Translations under genes and position numbers: made by a program | Assembly: GCF_001022965.1 (NCBI RefSeq) | Contig: NZ_LECZ01000027.1 | Span: 62,001-126,000 of the forward strand | Reading direction: 5' to 3' | DNA from: Enterobacter genomosp. O | GTDB taxonomy: Bacteria; Pseudomonadota; Gammaproteobacteria; Enterobacterales; Enterobacteriaceae | Length of the DNA: 64,000 nucleotides | Shown: positions 37,713-47,492 of the stretch, piece by piece | Position numbering within the stretch: the first letter of the stretch is position 1 | Layout of the letters: the number at the start of each line of letters is the position of its first letter | The notes under the pieces: model-generated | Told to the model about the DNA's origin: nothing | The model's database searches: none | What the model saw: the letters and a program-made list of their open reading frames with translations, nothing else

Positions 37713-40388
37713 ATGTCGTTAACCCTACGCGAAGCCAGTAAGGACACATTACAGGCAGAAAATAAAACCTGGCATTACTACAGCCTGCCGCTGGCTGCCA
37801 GAACGCTTGGGGACATTTCGCGTTTACCCAAGTCATTGAAAGTTTTACTGGAAAACCTGTTGCGCTGGCAGGACGGTGACTCCGTCACCCTCGACGATAT
37901 CCAGGCGCTGGCCGGGTGGCTTGAGAATGCCCATGCCGACAGAGAAATTGCCTACCGCCCGGCAAGGGTCCTGATGCAGGACTTTACCGGGGTTCCTGCC
38001 GTGGTTGATTTAGCCGCGATGCGCGAAGCCGTTAAGCGTCTCGGCGGTGATACGGCAAAAGTGAATCCACTTTCCCCTGTTGACCTCGTCATTGACCACT
38101 CCGTCACCGTTGACCACTTCGGCGACGATGATGCCTTTGGTGAGAACGTGCGTCTGGAGATGGAGCGTAACCACGAGCGCTACGTATTTCTGAAGTGGGG
38201 GCAACAGGCGTTCAGCCGGTTTAGCGTGGTTCCACCGGGTACCGGTATTTGTCACCAGGTTAACCTCGAATATCTGGGGAAAGCCGTCTGGAGTGAACTG
38301 CAGGATAAAGAGTGGGTGGCTTATCCGGATACGCTGGTGGGTACGGACTCCCATACCACCATGATCAACGGTCTGGGTGTGCTGGGGTGGGGTGTCGGCG
38401 GTATTGAAGCCGAAGCCGCCATGCTCGGCCAGCCGGTTTCCATGCTCATCCCTGATGTGGTGGGCTTCAAGCTGACCGGTAAACTGTCTGAAGGCATTAC
38501 CGCTACCGATCTGGTGCTCACCGTCACCCAGATGCTGCGCAAGCATGGGGTGGTAGGCAAGTTTGTTGAGTTTTACGGCGACGGACTGGATTCGCTGCCG
38601 CTGGCCGACCGCGCCACCATCGCCAATATGGCGCCGGAATATGGCGCAACCTGCGGCTTTTTCCCTATCGATGACGTCACGCTGGAGTACATGCGCCTTA
38701 GCGGTCGTAGCGAAGAGCAGGTGGCGCTGGTGGAGGCGTATACCAAAGCGCAGGGCATGTGGCGAAACCCGGGTGACGAACCGGTCTTCACCAGTTCGCT
38801 TGAGCTCGATATGGGCAGCGTCGAGGCGAGCCTCGCCGGGCCTAAACGTCCTCAGGATCGGGTTGCGCTGACTGACGTGCCGAAAGCGTTCGCAGCCAGC
38901 AATGAGCTGGAAGTGAACGTAGCGAAGAAAGACCATCGTCCCATCGACTATGTTCTGAACGGTCATCAGTATCAGCTTCCGGACGGGGCGGTGGTTATCG
39001 CAGCCATTACCTCCTGCACCAACACCTCGAACCCCAGCGTGTTAATGGCGGCCGGTTTGCTGGCCAAAAAAGCGGTAGAGCTTGGGCTAAAACCTCAGCC
39101 GTGGGTCAAGGCCTCGCTGGCACCGGGCTCCAAGGTGGTGTCGGATTACCTGGCCCAGGCCAGGCTGACGCCGTACCTCGACGAACTGGGCTTTAACCTC
39201 GTGGGCTACGGCTGTACGACCTGTATCGGTAACTCCGGTCCGCTGCCTGAACCCATTGAAACTGCGATCAAGCAGGGCGATCTGACGGTTGGTGCAGTTC
39301 TTTCCGGTAACCGAAACTTTGAAGGGCGAATTCATCCGCTGGTAAAAACCAACTGGCTCGCCTCGCCGCCACTGGTGGTGGCCTACGCCCTGGCAGGGAA
39401 CATGAATATCAACCTGGTGACCGATCCGATTGGTCACGATCGCAAGAATGACCCTGTCTACCTGAAAGATATCTGGCCGTCATCGCGTGAAATCGCGCTG
39501 GCCGTTGAAAAGGTCTCGACCGAAATGTTCCGCAAAGAGTATGCGGAAGTCTTTGAAGGTACGCCGGAATGGAAAGCCATTAACCTCGCAGGTTCGGATA
39601 CCTATGACTGGCAGGATGACTCGACCTATATCCGTCTGTCGCCGTTCTTTGATGAGATGCTGGCCGAGCCGGCACCGCTTAAGGATATCCACGGCGCGCG
39701 CATCCTGGCGATGTTGGGGGATTCGGTCACGACCGACCACATCTCTCCGGCGGGGAGTATCAAAGCCGATAGCCCGGCAGGCCGCTATCTGCAAAGCAGG
39801 GGGGTGGAACGCCGTGATTTTAACTCCTACGGTTCGCGCCGCGGTAACCATGAAATCATGATGCGCGGCACGTTTGCCAATATCCGCATTCGTAACGAAA
39901 TGGTACCGGGTATTGAAGGGGGCATGACGCGCCATCTGCCGGGAACGGAAGTCGTGTCGATTTATGATGCGGCCGTGAAATATCAGCAGGAAGGAACGCC
40001 GCTGGCGGTGATCGCTGGCAAGGAGTACGGTTCCGGCTCAAGCCGTGACTGGGCGGCGAAAGGTCCGCGCCTGCTGGGCGTTCGTGTGGTTATCGCCGAA
40101 TCGTTCGAACGTATTCACCGCTCGAATCTGATCGGTATGGGGATCCTGCCGCTTGAGTTCCCGCAGGGCGTGACGCGCAAAACGCTGGGCCTGACCGGAG
40201 AAGAGCAGATTGATATCAGCGATCTGCAAAACCTGAAGCCGGGTAAAACGGTGCCGGTGAAGTTAACGCGGGCTGACGGGAAAACCGAGGTGCTGGAATG
40301 CCGGTGTCGTATTGATACGGCAACCGAGCTGACCTATTACCAGAACGACGGCATTTTACATTATGTGATTCGCAAGATGCTGGATTGA
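37713..40388 (+). CDS. acnA: Aconitate hydratase A
   Basis: The 891-residue enzyme interconverts citrate and isocitrate and is the stress-tolerant aconitase. The [4Fe-4S] ligands are the Cys in [14 protein letters not shown] and the two in [13 protein letters not shown]. Other blocks are [21 protein letters not shown] and [15 protein letters not shown]. When the cluster is lost the apoprotein binds mRNA. The start is the ATG preceded by AAGGAGGAGC, giving the E. coli length; a 76-codon upstream extension is rejected because it crosses ymiC and its terminator. Confidence 0.96.
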   Translation: MSLTLREASKDTLQAENKTWHYYSLPLAARTLGDISRLPKSLKVLLENLLRWQDGDSVTLDDIQALAGWLENAHADREIAYRPARVLMQDFTGVPAVVDLAAMREAVKRLGGDTAKVNPLSPVDLVIDHSVTVDHFGDDDAFGENVRLEMERNHERYVFLKWGQQAFSRFSVVPPGTGICHQVNLEYLGKAVWSELQDKEWVAYPDTLVGTDSHTTMINGLGVLGWGVGGIEAEAAMLGQPVSMLIPDVVGFKLTGKLSEGITATDLVLTVTQMLRKHGVVGKFVEFYGDGLDSLPLADRATIANMAPEYGATCGFFPIDDVTLEYMRLSGRSEEQVALVEAYTKAQGMWRNPGDEPVFTSSLELDMGSVEASLAGPKRPQDRVALTDVPKAFAASNELEVNVAKKDHRPIDYVLNGHQYQLPDGAVVIAAITSCTNTSNPSVLMAAGLLAKKAVELGLKPQPWVKASLAPGSKVVSDYLAQARLTPYLDELGFNLVGYGCTTCIGNSGPLPEPIETAIKQGDLTVGAVLSGNRNFEGRIHPLVKTNWLASPPLVVAYALAGNMNINLVTDPIGHDRKNDPVYLKDIWPSSREIALAVEKVSTEMFRKEYAEVFEGTPEWKAINLAGSDTYDWQDDSTYIRLSPFFDEMLAEPAPLKDIHGARILAMLGDSVTTDHISPAGSIKADSPAGRYLQSRGVERRDFNSYGSRRGNHEIMMRGTFANIRIRNEMVPGIEGGMTRHLPGTEVVSIYDAAVKYQQEGTPLAVIAGKEYGSGSSRDWAAKGPRLLGVRVVIAESFERIHRSNLIGMGILPLEFPQGVTRKTLGLTGEEQIDISDLQNLKPGKTVPVKLTRADGKTEVLECRCRIDTATELTYYQNDGILHYVIRKMLD

Positions 40389-40395
40389 TGAAGCG

Positions 40396-40420
40396 AGCCC
40401 GGCACCCGTGCCGGGCTTTT
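40396..40420 (+). terminator. Rho-independent terminator of acnA
   Basis: AGCCCGGCAC and GTGCCGGGCT pair around CC, followed by TTT; convergent with ribA. Confidence 0.85.
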
Positions 40421-40425
40421 AACGT

Positions 40426-41016
40426 TTACTCGTTCAGGAGATGGCCCATTTTGGCCGCTTTGGTATCTAAATAGTGGGCGTTTTTCGGGTTACGGCCGAC
40501 AATCAGCGGGACACGCTCAACGATATTGATCCCGGCTTCGGTCAGGATCTCCACTTTTTTCGGGTTATTGGTCAGCAGGCGAACTTCATCCACGCCCAGC
40601 AGCTTGAACATATCGGCACACAGGGTGAAGTCACGTTCGTCAGCGGCAAAACCGAGTTGATGGTTCGCTTCAACCGTATCGTAGCCCTGGTCCTGAAGCG
40701 CGTAAGCGCGGATTTTATTCAGCAGACCAATATTACGGCCTTCCTGACGGTGGTAAAGCAGCACGCCGCGACCTTCTTCAGCAATATGAGAAAGGGCCGC
40801 TTCCAGCTGGAAACCGCAATCACAGCGCAGGCTGAACAACGCATCGCCGGTAAGACACTCTGAGTGTACGCGGGACAGCACCGGCGTCTGCCCTGAAATG
40901 TCGCCGTACACCAGCGCGACATGATCCTGTCCGGTTGCCAGTTCTTCAAATCCGACCATCAGGAAATCGCCCCATGGGGTTGGCAGTTTGGCTTCTGCCA
41001 CACGTTTAAGCTGCAT
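40426..41016 (-). CDS. ribA: GTP cyclohydrolase II
   Basis: The 196-residue zinc enzyme starts riboflavin synthesis by opening GTP. The zinc ligands are in the pattern [20 protein letters not shown] (Cys54, Cys65 and Cys67). [20 protein letters not shown] and [13 protein letters not shown] are the substrate blocks. It converts GTP to diaminohydroxyphosphoribosylamino-pyrimidine, formate and pyrophosphate. The ATG has GGAGAATCAC upstream. It is divergent from pgpB and converges with acnA. Confidence 0.96.
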   Translation of the reverse strand: MQLKRVAEAKLPTPWGDFLMVGFEELATGQDHVALVYGDISGQTPVLSRVHSECLTGDALFSLRCDCGFQLEAALSHIAEEGRGVLLYHRQEGRNIGLLNKIRAYALQDQGYDTVEANHQLGFAADERDFTLCADMFKLLGVDEVRLLTNNPKKVEILTEAGINIVERVPLIVGRNPKNAHYLDTKAAKMGHLLNE

Positions 41017-41213
41017 GTGATTCTCCAGAGTAGGCTGACACGTTTCGCGTCTTTGCCCTGTTTTGCTTTCTGTATCAGTTCATTTTGCCACAAGCTCAGC
41101 ATGTTCGCCTAATGGGCGCCACGCTATATGAACGTTAAACGCACGATCCGACATCTCCACCCAGCGAATAAATTTCAGTTATGATTGTGGCGCTTAGCGA
41201 AAAAGGAGAAGAC

Positions 41214-41981
41214 ATGCTTTCGATCGCCAGACGTACGGCAGCAGGTGCGGCCATTTTACTGATTATGCCTCTGGCCGTATGGGCCTCGGGGTGGATGTGG
41301 CAGCCCGGGCAGAACGCCACGTGGCTGAAATCGTTATACTGGATAACGGAAACGGTCACTCAGCCGTGGGGGATCATTACCCACGTACTCCTCTGCGCCT
41401 GGTTCCTGTGGTGTTTGCGCTTTCGTCTGCGCGCGGCGCTAACGCTTTTTGCGATCCTCGCTGCTGCCATTGTTATTGGCCAGGGCGTAAAGTCCTGGGT
41501 GAAAGATCGCGTTCAGGAACCGCGTCCTTTTGTCGTCTGGCTGGAAAAAGCGCATCATGTTCCGGTAGATGAGTTCTACAATTTAAAGCGTAAAGATCGC
41601 GGGGCATTGGTAAAAGAACAGCTTTCGGAACAGCAGGATATCCCGAAGTTTTTGCGTAAGCACTGGCAAAAGGAGACGGGGTTCGCGTTTCCTTCCGGTC
41701 ACACCATGTTTGCGGCCAGCTGGGCGTTACTGGGGGTTGGGCTGCTTTGGCCAAGACGTCGGACGGTCACTATCGCGATTTTACTGGTCTGGGCTACAGG
41801 TGTGATGGGCAGCCGCTTGCTGCTGGGTATGCACTGGCCGCGGGACCTGGTTGTCGCTACGCTTATTTCATGGCTGCTGGTGACGCTGGCGACCTGGCTT
41901 GCTGAACGATTCTGCGGCCCGCTAACGCCACCGCCAGTAGAGAAAGAAGAAATAGCCGAAAGGGAGCAAAGCGACGCCTGA
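41214..41981 (+). CDS. pgpB: Phosphatidylglycerophosphatase B
   Basis: The 255-residue inner membrane PAP2 phosphatase has motif KDRVQEPRPFV near residue 97, FPSGHTMFAASWALL with its catalytic His near 163, and SRLLLGMHWPRDLV near 202. It removes phosphate from phosphatidylglycerophosphate and also recycles undecaprenyl pyrophosphate, which feeds peptidoglycan synthesis. I start at MLSIARRTAAGA with AAAAGGAGAAG upstream, like the E. coli N-terminus. The longer frame adds 11 residues. About 148 bp separate it from lapA. Confidence 0.95.
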   Translation: MLSIARRTAAGAAILLIMPLAVWASGWMWQPGQNATWLKSLYWITETVTQPWGIITHVLLCAWFLWCLRFRLRAALTLFAILAAAIVIGQGVKSWVKDRVQEPRPFVVWLEKAHHVPVDEFYNLKRKDRGALVKEQLSEQQDIPKFLRKHWQKETGFAFPSGHTMFAASWALLGVGLLWPRRRTVTIAILLVWATGVMGSRLLLGMHWPRDLVVATLISWLLVTLATWLAERFCGPLTPPPVEKEEIAEREQSDA

Positions 41982-42129
41982 CGGTTGATATTCCGTATTT
42001 TGCCCATAAATCCATGGCTGGCGCGTTACTTTTTCCGTTTCGCGCCCGTCACTAAAATGGTAGTTTATAAGGCTGATTGCGGTGAGTTGAACACACTTTA
42101 TTCGCTTGAACCACATAACGGGAAGTAAT

Positions 42130-42438
42130 GTGAAATATTTACTCATTTTCTTACTGGTATTGGCGATTTTTGTCATTTCAGTCACATTGGGTGCACAGAA
42201 CGATCAACAGGTGACGTTTAACTATCTGCTGGCTCAGGGCGAGTATCGCGTGTCGAGCCTGCTGGCGGTCTTATTTGCTGCGGGCTTTGCCATTGGCTGG
42301 CTGGTTTGCGGTCTGTTCTGGTTAAAAGTCCGTGTCTCTCTTGCGCGCGCTGAACGTAAAATTAAACGACTCGAAAATAACATTGCGCCTGCGTCCGACA
42401 TTCCGGAAAGCTCCGGTGTGCCGGTCGTGAAGGAATAA
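42130..42438 (+). CDS. lapA: Lipopolysaccharide assembly protein A
   Basis: The 102-residue membrane protein starts (GTG) MKYLLIFLLVLAIFVISVTL and has two helices (2-22 and 44-66), then a basic coiled tail (RVSLARAERKIKRLENNI). LapA works with LapB in the assembly of LPS in E. coli. The GTG gives the E. coli length; a TTG eight codons upstream is open. Its stop is six bases before lapB, so the two are one operon. Confidence 0.93.
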   Translation: MKYLLIFLLVLAIFVISVTLGAQNDQQVTFNYLLAQGEYRVSSLLAVLFAAGFAIGWLVCGLFWLKVRVSLARAERKIKRLENNIAPASDIPESSGVPVVKE

Positions 42439-42444
42439 TCGACT

Positions 42445-43614
42445 ATGCTGGAGTTGTTGTTTCTGCTTTTGCCTGTCGCCGCAGCCTATGGCTGGTATAT
42501 GGGCCGCAGAAGTGCGCAACAAACAAAACAGGATGAGGCCAATCGTCTCTCCCGCGACTACGTGGCGGGGGTAAACTTCCTCCTGAGCAATCAGCAGGAC
42601 AAAGCGGTAGATCTGTTCCTCGACATGCTGAAAGAGGATACCGGTACTGTTGAAGCGCATCTCACCCTGGGTAACCTGTTCCGCTCGCGCGGTGAGGTCG
42701 ATCGCGCCATTCGTATCCACCAGACCCTGATGGAAAGCGCCTCGCTGACCTACGATCAGCGTCTCCTTGCGGTACAGCAGCTGGGGCGTGATTACATGGC
42801 TGCTGGGCTGTACGACCGCGCTGAAGATATGTTCTCGCAGCTGGTGGATGAAACGGATTTCCGTATCGGTGCGTTGCAGCAGCTGCTGCAGATTTATCAG
42901 GCCACCAGCGACTGGCAGAAAGCCATTGATACGGCTGAACGACTGGTGAAGCTGGGTAAAGATAAACAGCGCGTTGAGATAGCTCATTTCTACTGCGAGC
43001 TTGCCCTTCAGCAGATGGGCAATGACGACATGGACAAAGCTATGGCGTTGCTGAAGAAAGGGGCCGCCGCAGACCGCAACAGCGCACGTATCTCCATCAT
43101 GATGGGGCGCGTCTTTATGGCGAGTGGCGACTACGCCAAAGCCGTTGAAAGCCTGCTGCGCGTCATTGATCAGGACAAAGAGCTGGTCAGTGAAACGCTG
43201 GAAATGCTGCAAACCTGCTACCAACAGTTGGGCAAGCAGGAAGAGTGGGTGGCATTCCTGCGCCGCTGCGTAGAAGAGAATACCGGGGCAACCGCGGAAC
43301 TGATGCTCTCAGACGTGGTTGAGCAGTATGAGGGAAGCGACACCGCGCAGGTGTATATTACCCGACAGCTGCAGCGCCACCCGACCATGCGGGTATTCCA
43401 TAAGCTGATGGATTATCACCTAAACGACGCTGAAGAAGGGCGCGCCAAAGAAAGCCTGATGGTGCTGCGCGACATGGTTGGCGAGCAGGTGCGAAGCAAA
43501 CCGCGCTATCGTTGCCAGAAGTGTGGTTTTACCGCCTATACGCTCTACTGGCATTGTCCTTCCTGCCGCGCATGGTCCACCATTAAGCCAATTCGCGGCC
43601 TCGACGGGCAGTGA
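42445..43614 (+). CDS. lapB: Lipopolysaccharide assembly protein B (YciM)
   Basis: The 389-residue protein has one N-terminal membrane helix (LLFLLLPVAAAYGWYMG), a row of TPR repeats from about 35 to 320 and a C-terminal rubredoxin-type zinc domain (RCQKCGFTAYTLYWHCPSC). LapB is the adaptor that brings LpxC to FtsH for degradation, so it limits lipid A synthesis, and it responds to PbgA. Both metal-binding Cys pairs are present. The gene follows lapA closely and is a normal length. Confidence 0.96.
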   Translation: MLELLFLLLPVAAAYGWYMGRRSAQQTKQDEANRLSRDYVAGVNFLLSNQQDKAVDLFLDMLKEDTGTVEAHLTLGNLFRSRGEVDRAIRIHQTLMESASLTYDQRLLAVQQLGRDYMAAGLYDRAEDMFSQLVDETDFRIGALQQLLQIYQATSDWQKAIDTAERLVKLGKDKQRVEIAHFYCELALQQMGNDDMDKAMALLKKGAAADRNSARISIMMGRVFMASGDYAKAVESLLRVIDQDKELVSETLEMLQTCYQQLGKQEEWVAFLRRCVEENTGATAELMLSDVVEQYEGSDTAQVYITRQLQRHPTMRVFHKLMDYHLNDAEEGRAKESLMVLRDMVGEQVRSKPRYRCQKCGFTAYTLYWHCPSCRAWSTIKPIRGLDGQ

Positions 43615-43799
43615 TTTTTTAAAACACCTCACTTTAGTTACAACATACTTATCCCTATCTAACATCTTTTGGCTCCGTGCGGTTTGCCGGTCTGGCAGGA
43701 AAGCAAATGGATTCTGTCAATTTGCGGCGGCGGCAGGTAGAATGCTCGCCGTTTATCTGTTCCGCGCCGCTGCGCGCCCATAGACGAAAAGGGCTGGTC

Positions 43800-44537
43800 A
43801 TGACGTCTGTTACATCCTCCACTTCCCGCATAATTACGGATTCTCCTGTTGTTGTTGCGCTTGATTACAATAAGCGTGACGCTGCACTGGCGTTTGTCGA
43901 CGGTATCGACCCTCGCGATTGCCGTCTGAAAGTTGGCAAAGAGATGTTCACGCTGTTTGGACCGCAAATCGTTCGCGATCTGCAGCAGCGCGGCTTTGAC
44001 GTGTTCCTCGACCTCAAATTCCATGATATCCCGAATACCACAGCGCACGCCGTAGCTGCAGCCGCCGATCTGGGCGTATGGATGGTTAACGTCCATGCAT
44101 CGGGTGGGGCGAGAATGATGACGGCTGCCCGTGAAGCGCTCCTGCCGTTCGGCAAAGATGCGCCACTGCTGATTGCGGTCACCGTGCTGACCAGTATGGA
44201 CGAAAGCGATTTACGCGACCTCGGCGTGACGTTGTCACCTGCCGAGCATGCTGAGCGTCTCGCGCGTCTGACGCAGCATTGCGGACTTGATGGCGTCGTC
44301 TGCTCCGCGCAGGAAGCCGTGCGTTTTAAATCAGTGCTGGGTCAGGATTTTAAGCTGGTCACCCCGGGGATTCGTCCTGCAGGCAGTGAAGTTGGCGATC
44401 AGCGCCGTATTATGACGCCTGAGCAGGCGCTGGCTGCAGGCGTTGACTACATGGTCATCGGGCGTCCGGTGACGCAGTCTGCAAACCCGGCAGATACGCT
44501 TAAGGCTATCAACGCGTCGCTGAGAAAGGGGGCATAA
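43800..44537 (+). CDS. pyrF: Orotidine 5'-phosphate decarboxylase
   Basis: The 245-residue TIM-barrel enzyme makes UMP from OMP. The catalytic block [15 protein letters not shown] carries the Asp-Lys-Asp array, [14 protein letters not shown] opens the barrel, and [20 protein letters not shown] is the phosphate loop. I start at [16 protein letters not shown] with GGGCTGGTC upstream, which gives the E. coli length, and reject the 41-codon extension. Its stop overlaps the yciH start by one base (TAATG). Confidence 0.95.
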   Translation: MTSVTSSTSRIITDSPVVVALDYNKRDAALAFVDGIDPRDCRLKVGKEMFTLFGPQIVRDLQQRGFDVFLDLKFHDIPNTTAHAVAAAADLGVWMVNVHASGGARMMTAAREALLPFGKDAPLLIAVTVLTSMDESDLRDLGVTLSPAEHAERLARLTQHCGLDGVVCSAQEAVRFKSVLGQDFKLVTPGIRPAGSEVGDQRRIMTPEQALAAGVDYMVIGRPVTQSANPADTLKAINASLRKGA

Positions 44538-44863
44538 TGACCGATTCCAACAGTCGTCTGGTCTACTCAACCGACAGCGGGCGTATCGACGAGCCGAAAG
44601 CGAAAGCCGAGCGTCCGAAGGGCGACGGAATCGTTCGCATCCAGCGTCAAACCAGCGGGCGAAAAGGAAAGGGGGTCTGCCTTATCTCCGGAATTGACCT
44701 GGATGATGCGGAGCTGACAAAGCTGGCGGCCGAACTGAAAAAGAAATGCGGCTGCGGCGGTGCCGTGAAAGACGGCATTATCGAAATCCAGGGTGATAAA
44801 CGCGATTTAATAAAATCGCTGCTGGAAGCCAAAGGCATGAAGGTCAAACTGGCGGGCGGCTAA
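44537..44863 (+). CDS. yciH: SUI1-domain translation factor homologue YciH
   Basis: The 108-residue protein consists of a basic N-terminal arm and an SUI1/eIF1-like domain (DGIVRIQRQTSGRKGKGVCL, then KKCGCGGAVKDGIIEIQGD). Bacterial YciH can take part in start-codon proofreading in vitro when IF3 is limiting. Its normal role is unclear. It overlaps pyrF by one base, so it is part of the same operon. A hairpin follows. Confidence 0.94.
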   Translation: MTDSNSRLVYSTDSGRIDEPKAKAERPKGDGIVRIQRQTSGRKGKGVCLISGIDLDDAELTKLAAELKKKCGCGGAVKDGIIEIQGDKRDLIKSLLEAKGMKVKLAGG

Positions 44864-44871
44864 AATAAATA

Positions 44872-44898
44872 AGCCACGGCAAATGCCGTGGCTCGTGT
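44872..44898. terminator. Terminator after yciH
   Basis: AGCCACGGCA and TGCCGTGGCT pair around AA, a 10-bp stem. The T-run after it is broken (CGTGTTAT), so strength is uncertain. Confidence 0.6.
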
Positions 44899-44968
44899 TA
44901 TATACGTGCGTATGTCAGACCTGAAATGCGTTCAAATATCACAATACCGCGGAAGGCTTATAGAATAA

Positions 44969-45187
44969 TTATTTGCCGACCTGGTGACCGATAATACCAC
45001 CGACAGCAGCGCCACCTAATGTACCCAGCGTACTACCATCCGTTAATACTGCACCACCGAGAGCACCTGCACCGGCACCAATCGCGGTGTTACGGTCACG
45101 TTTAGACCAGTTAGAGCATGCGCTCAGGGACATAGCTACAGTGATTGCCAGAACAGCGGCGGCTAATTTTTTGCTGGTTAAGGTCAT
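44969..45187 (-). CDS. osmB: Osmotically inducible lipoprotein OsmB
   Basis: The 72-residue lipoprotein has a signal peptide ending in the lipobox LSAC (Cys 24) followed by SNWSKRDRNTAIGAGAGALG. The C-terminal half is glycine-rich and hydrophobic (TLGGAAVGGIIGHQVGK), typical of the glycine-zipper 2TM/OsmB family. The E. coli gene is induced by high salt and by Rcs and RpoS signals. No promoter boxes were assigned. It is a single gene, converging with yciH and preceding deoT in the same direction. Confidence 0.95.
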   Translation of the reverse strand: MTLTSKKLAAAVLAITVAMSLSACSNWSKRDRNTAIGAGAGALGGAVLTDGSTLGTLGGAAVGGIIGHQVGK

Positions 45188-45422
45188 AATACTTTCTCCT
45201 GAATTATCGATTCACGGAAAGATGTACACGTTAAGTATAGACGAATTGAATACTTAATTCTGTTCTCCGTGAAAGCTGGTCGCGCAGGCGTTACGTAATC
45301 ACGCAGGTGATAGTCACTTCCTGTTATATCGCTAACATTAATTTTACGACTTTAGGGCGAGTTAAACAGGTAAAAACTCTTAAAGAAGTACCAGGAATCA
45401 TCTCAGAGAATGAAGGGCGAGA

Positions 45423-45441
45423 GCGCCCGAAATTCGGGCGC
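45423..45441 (-). terminator. Short hairpin after deoT
   Basis: GCGCCCGAA and TTCGGGCGC flank one A, 10 bp past the deoT stop. No T-run follows, so termination is not certain. Confidence 0.4.
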
Positions 45442-45450
45442 ACAGAGGGC

Positions 45451-46203
45451 TCAGGCGGTTGTTTTAATAATATTGACGATGAGACCGTCATCCTCCAGTT
45501 TATTACGGTGCTCTTCGCGTAAACGTTCGTCAGTAATAACGCGGCTAAAGCGAGAAAGAGGCCCCATCGTATACGGATGGACGGCGCCGAATTTAGAGCT
45601 ATCGGTGAGCACAATGGCTTCACACTCTTTTTCCAGTACGGCATTCACGACGTCAGAACGCATCATATCCCGGCCGGTGAACCCCGTCTCAGGCTGCCAG
45701 CCGTCAATGCCGATAAAGGCCTTACTGAAATGAACCTGCTGGACGTACTGGCGGGTCAGCGGGCCGACCATGCTTTCACTTTTTTTCTGATAAATACCGC
45801 CCAGCAGAATGACCTCGCAGCGGGTCTCTTTGAGTAAATGTGCGATATAGCTACTGACGGTGATGATGGTAACGTCTTTTTGATCAGCAAGCGTGCGCGC
45901 CAGAAGGGCATTACTGCTGCCGTTTTCAATAAAGACCGTTTCACCATTGTTCACTAACGACGCGGCAAATTCCGCCAGTTCACGTTTGAGCGCGTAGTTA
46001 TTCATCATGCGCGTCTCAACGTCATCGCTGTCCAGCGGGACGGCATATCCGTGCGCGCGACGCAGGTAGCTTTGTTTTTCCAGCAGATTAAGATCCTGGC
46101 GGATTGTGACCTCAGACACGCCGGTCGTTTTAGCGAGATCGACTACGCTGACGCGTCCCTGATCGATGACCATCTGCAAAATGAGTTGTTGTCGGGAATT
46201 CAT
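45451..46203 (-). CDS. deoT: DeoR-family transcription regulator DeoT (YciT)
   Basis: The 250-residue regulator has an N-terminal helix-turn-helix ([21 protein letters not shown], about 18-38) and a DeoR sugar-phosphate-sensing domain with [14 protein letters not shown] and VLTDSSKFG. In E. coli it is described as a broad regulator of carbon and stress genes. The start used is MNSRQQLI; an ATG three codons earlier is open, and neither has a strong ribosome site. The last 20 residues differ from the E. coli protein. It lies between osmB and yciZ on the same strand. Confidence 0.9.
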   Translation of the reverse strand: MNSRQQLILQMVIDQGRVSVVDLAKTTGVSEVTIRQDLNLLEKQSYLRRAHGYAVPLDSDDVETRMMNNYALKRELAEFAASLVNNGETVFIENGSSNALLARTLADQKDVTIITVSSYIAHLLKETRCEVILLGGIYQKKSESMVGPLTRQYVQQVHFSKAFIGIDGWQPETGFTGRDMMRSDVVNAVLEKECEAIVLTDSSKFGAVHPYTMGPLSRFSRVITDERLREEHRNKLEDDGLIVNIIKTTA

Positions 46204-46246
46204 AGCATCCATTTAATAAAGCGAAACGAGGTCGGAAACGGTGGGG

Positions 46247-46429
46247 TTAAACTTCCCACGGCGCTTTGGGCTGTCTGTTTTCGGGAGGCACGTCAGCGCC
46301 ATTCTGAGCAAGAAGTTCAGACTTCAGGATCTCAAGATTGCGGATAGCAGAGTGATAATCGCCTGCCACCAGGATATCCAGCACGGTATCAATACGTTGT
46401 GCTACAGCTTGTGCATCAATAGTCGACAT
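46247..46429 (-). CDS. yciZ: Small conserved protein YciZ
   Basis: This 60-residue protein begins [20 protein letters not shown], contains [17 protein letters not shown] and ends PKAPWEV, the same plan as E. coli YciZ. No activity is known; it has no membrane segment and looks like a small helical protein. The ATG (complement of 46427-46429) follows GGGGTGAG. A 26-codon upstream extension is rejected. It is divergent from rpfF with 193 bp between starts. Confidence 0.88.
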   Translation of the reverse strand: MSTIDAQAVAQRIDTVLDILVAGDYHSAIRNLEILKSELLAQNGADVPPENRQPKAPWEV

Positions 46430-46622
46430 AATCTCACCCCAGGCGCGAAAAGTTAATATTTTCAATGATGCAGAAATTAGGATCAAAAGAGAAGGGAAAA
46501 AATACAATAACTAAATTACTTAAACGGAAGTGATAAATTTATTCCCCCTCATGTAGCGGGCTTATTGAGTGGATTAGTCTAAAACTGCGCGCAACGCGCT
46601 TTTTTATAAGAGGAATGAGACT

Positions 46623-47492
46623 ATGACCGTTATCAATCAGCCTACCTGCACACTGTTTACCGATACTGAACGGTTCACTCAGCTGTCAGGGTATTACGAG
46701 GCGGAGCGACGCACAGTCTGGATGATGCTGCGGGCCCAGCCGCGTCCTTGCTTCAACCACGCGTTAATTGAGGAGATCATGAATTTTTCATGGCTGGTTC
46801 GCCAGTCTGGTTTTGCGGTTGATTTTTGGGTAACCGGTTCGCTGGTTCCCGAGATGTACAACGTGGGCGGTGATTTGCAGTTCTTCGTCGAGTGCATTCA
46901 GAACGGACGTCGGGAAGCGCTGCGGGCGTACGCGCGCGCCTGCGTTGATTGCGTCCACGCGGCATCTCGCGGGTTTGATACGGGGGCCATCTCTCTGGCA
47001 ATGGTCGAAGGCAGTGCGCTAGGCGGCGGGTTTGAGGCCGCACTGGCGCACCATTTCGTTCTGGGTCAGCGCGATGCCCGTTTAGGTTTCCCGGAGATTG
47101 CCTTCAATCTCTTCCCCGGCATGGGGGGATATTCTCTGGTAGCACGCCGTTCAGGCATGAAGCTGGCGGAGGAGCTCATCTATAAAGGGGAATCCCATAC
47201 GGCGGAATGGTACGAACAGCACGGGCTGGTGGATGTCCTGTTTGAGCCCGGACAAAGCTATGTTTCCACCAGAACCTTTATCGATACGCTGCGGCCAAAA
47301 CTGAATGGCGTAAGGGCGATGCTGCGCGCCCGTACGCGCGTTCTGCAATTGCCTCGCAGTGAATTGATGGACATCACGGAAGACTGGGTTGATGCTGCCT
47401 TCTGCCTGGAGCCGAAAGATATCGCCTACATGGAGCGTCTGGTGATGCTGCAAAACCGCCATCATGCGGCGGGTTTGCGTAAAGCCAGTTAA
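46623..47492 (+). CDS. rpfF: DSF-family fatty-acid signal synthase RpfF
   Basis: The 289-residue crotonase-fold enzyme carries the two catalytic glutamates of RpfF at E138 ([15 protein letters not shown]) and E158 ([19 protein letters not shown]), matching E141 and E161 of Xanthomonas RpfF. RpfF dehydrates 3-hydroxyacyl-ACP to the cis-2 form and frees the unsaturated acid, a diffusible signal (cis-2-dodecenoic acid type in Burkholderia and Cronobacter). It faces rpfR, which binds that signal, and the two stops overlap. E. coli lacks rpfF here. The exact acyl length made is not visible from sequence. Confidence 0.9.
   Translation: MTVINQPTCTLFTDTERFTQLSGYYEAERRTVWMMLRAQPRPCFNHALIEEIMNFSWLVRQSGFAVDFWVTGSLVPEMYNVGGDLQFFVECIQNGRREALRAYARACVDCVHAASRGFDTGAISLAMVEGSALGGGFEAALAHHFVLGQRDARLGFPEIAFNLFPGMGGYSLVARRSGMKLAEELIYKGESHTAEWYEQHGLVDVLFEPGQSYVSTRTFIDTLRPKLNGVRAMLRARTRVLQLPRSELMDITEDWVDAAFCLEPKDIAYMERLVMLQNRHHAAGLRKAS

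Noticed and set aside
43677-43799. Extended N-terminus of pyrF
   Set aside because: The first 41 codons lack similarity to Pyr[11 protein letters not shown] aligns with the usual start and gives 245 residues.
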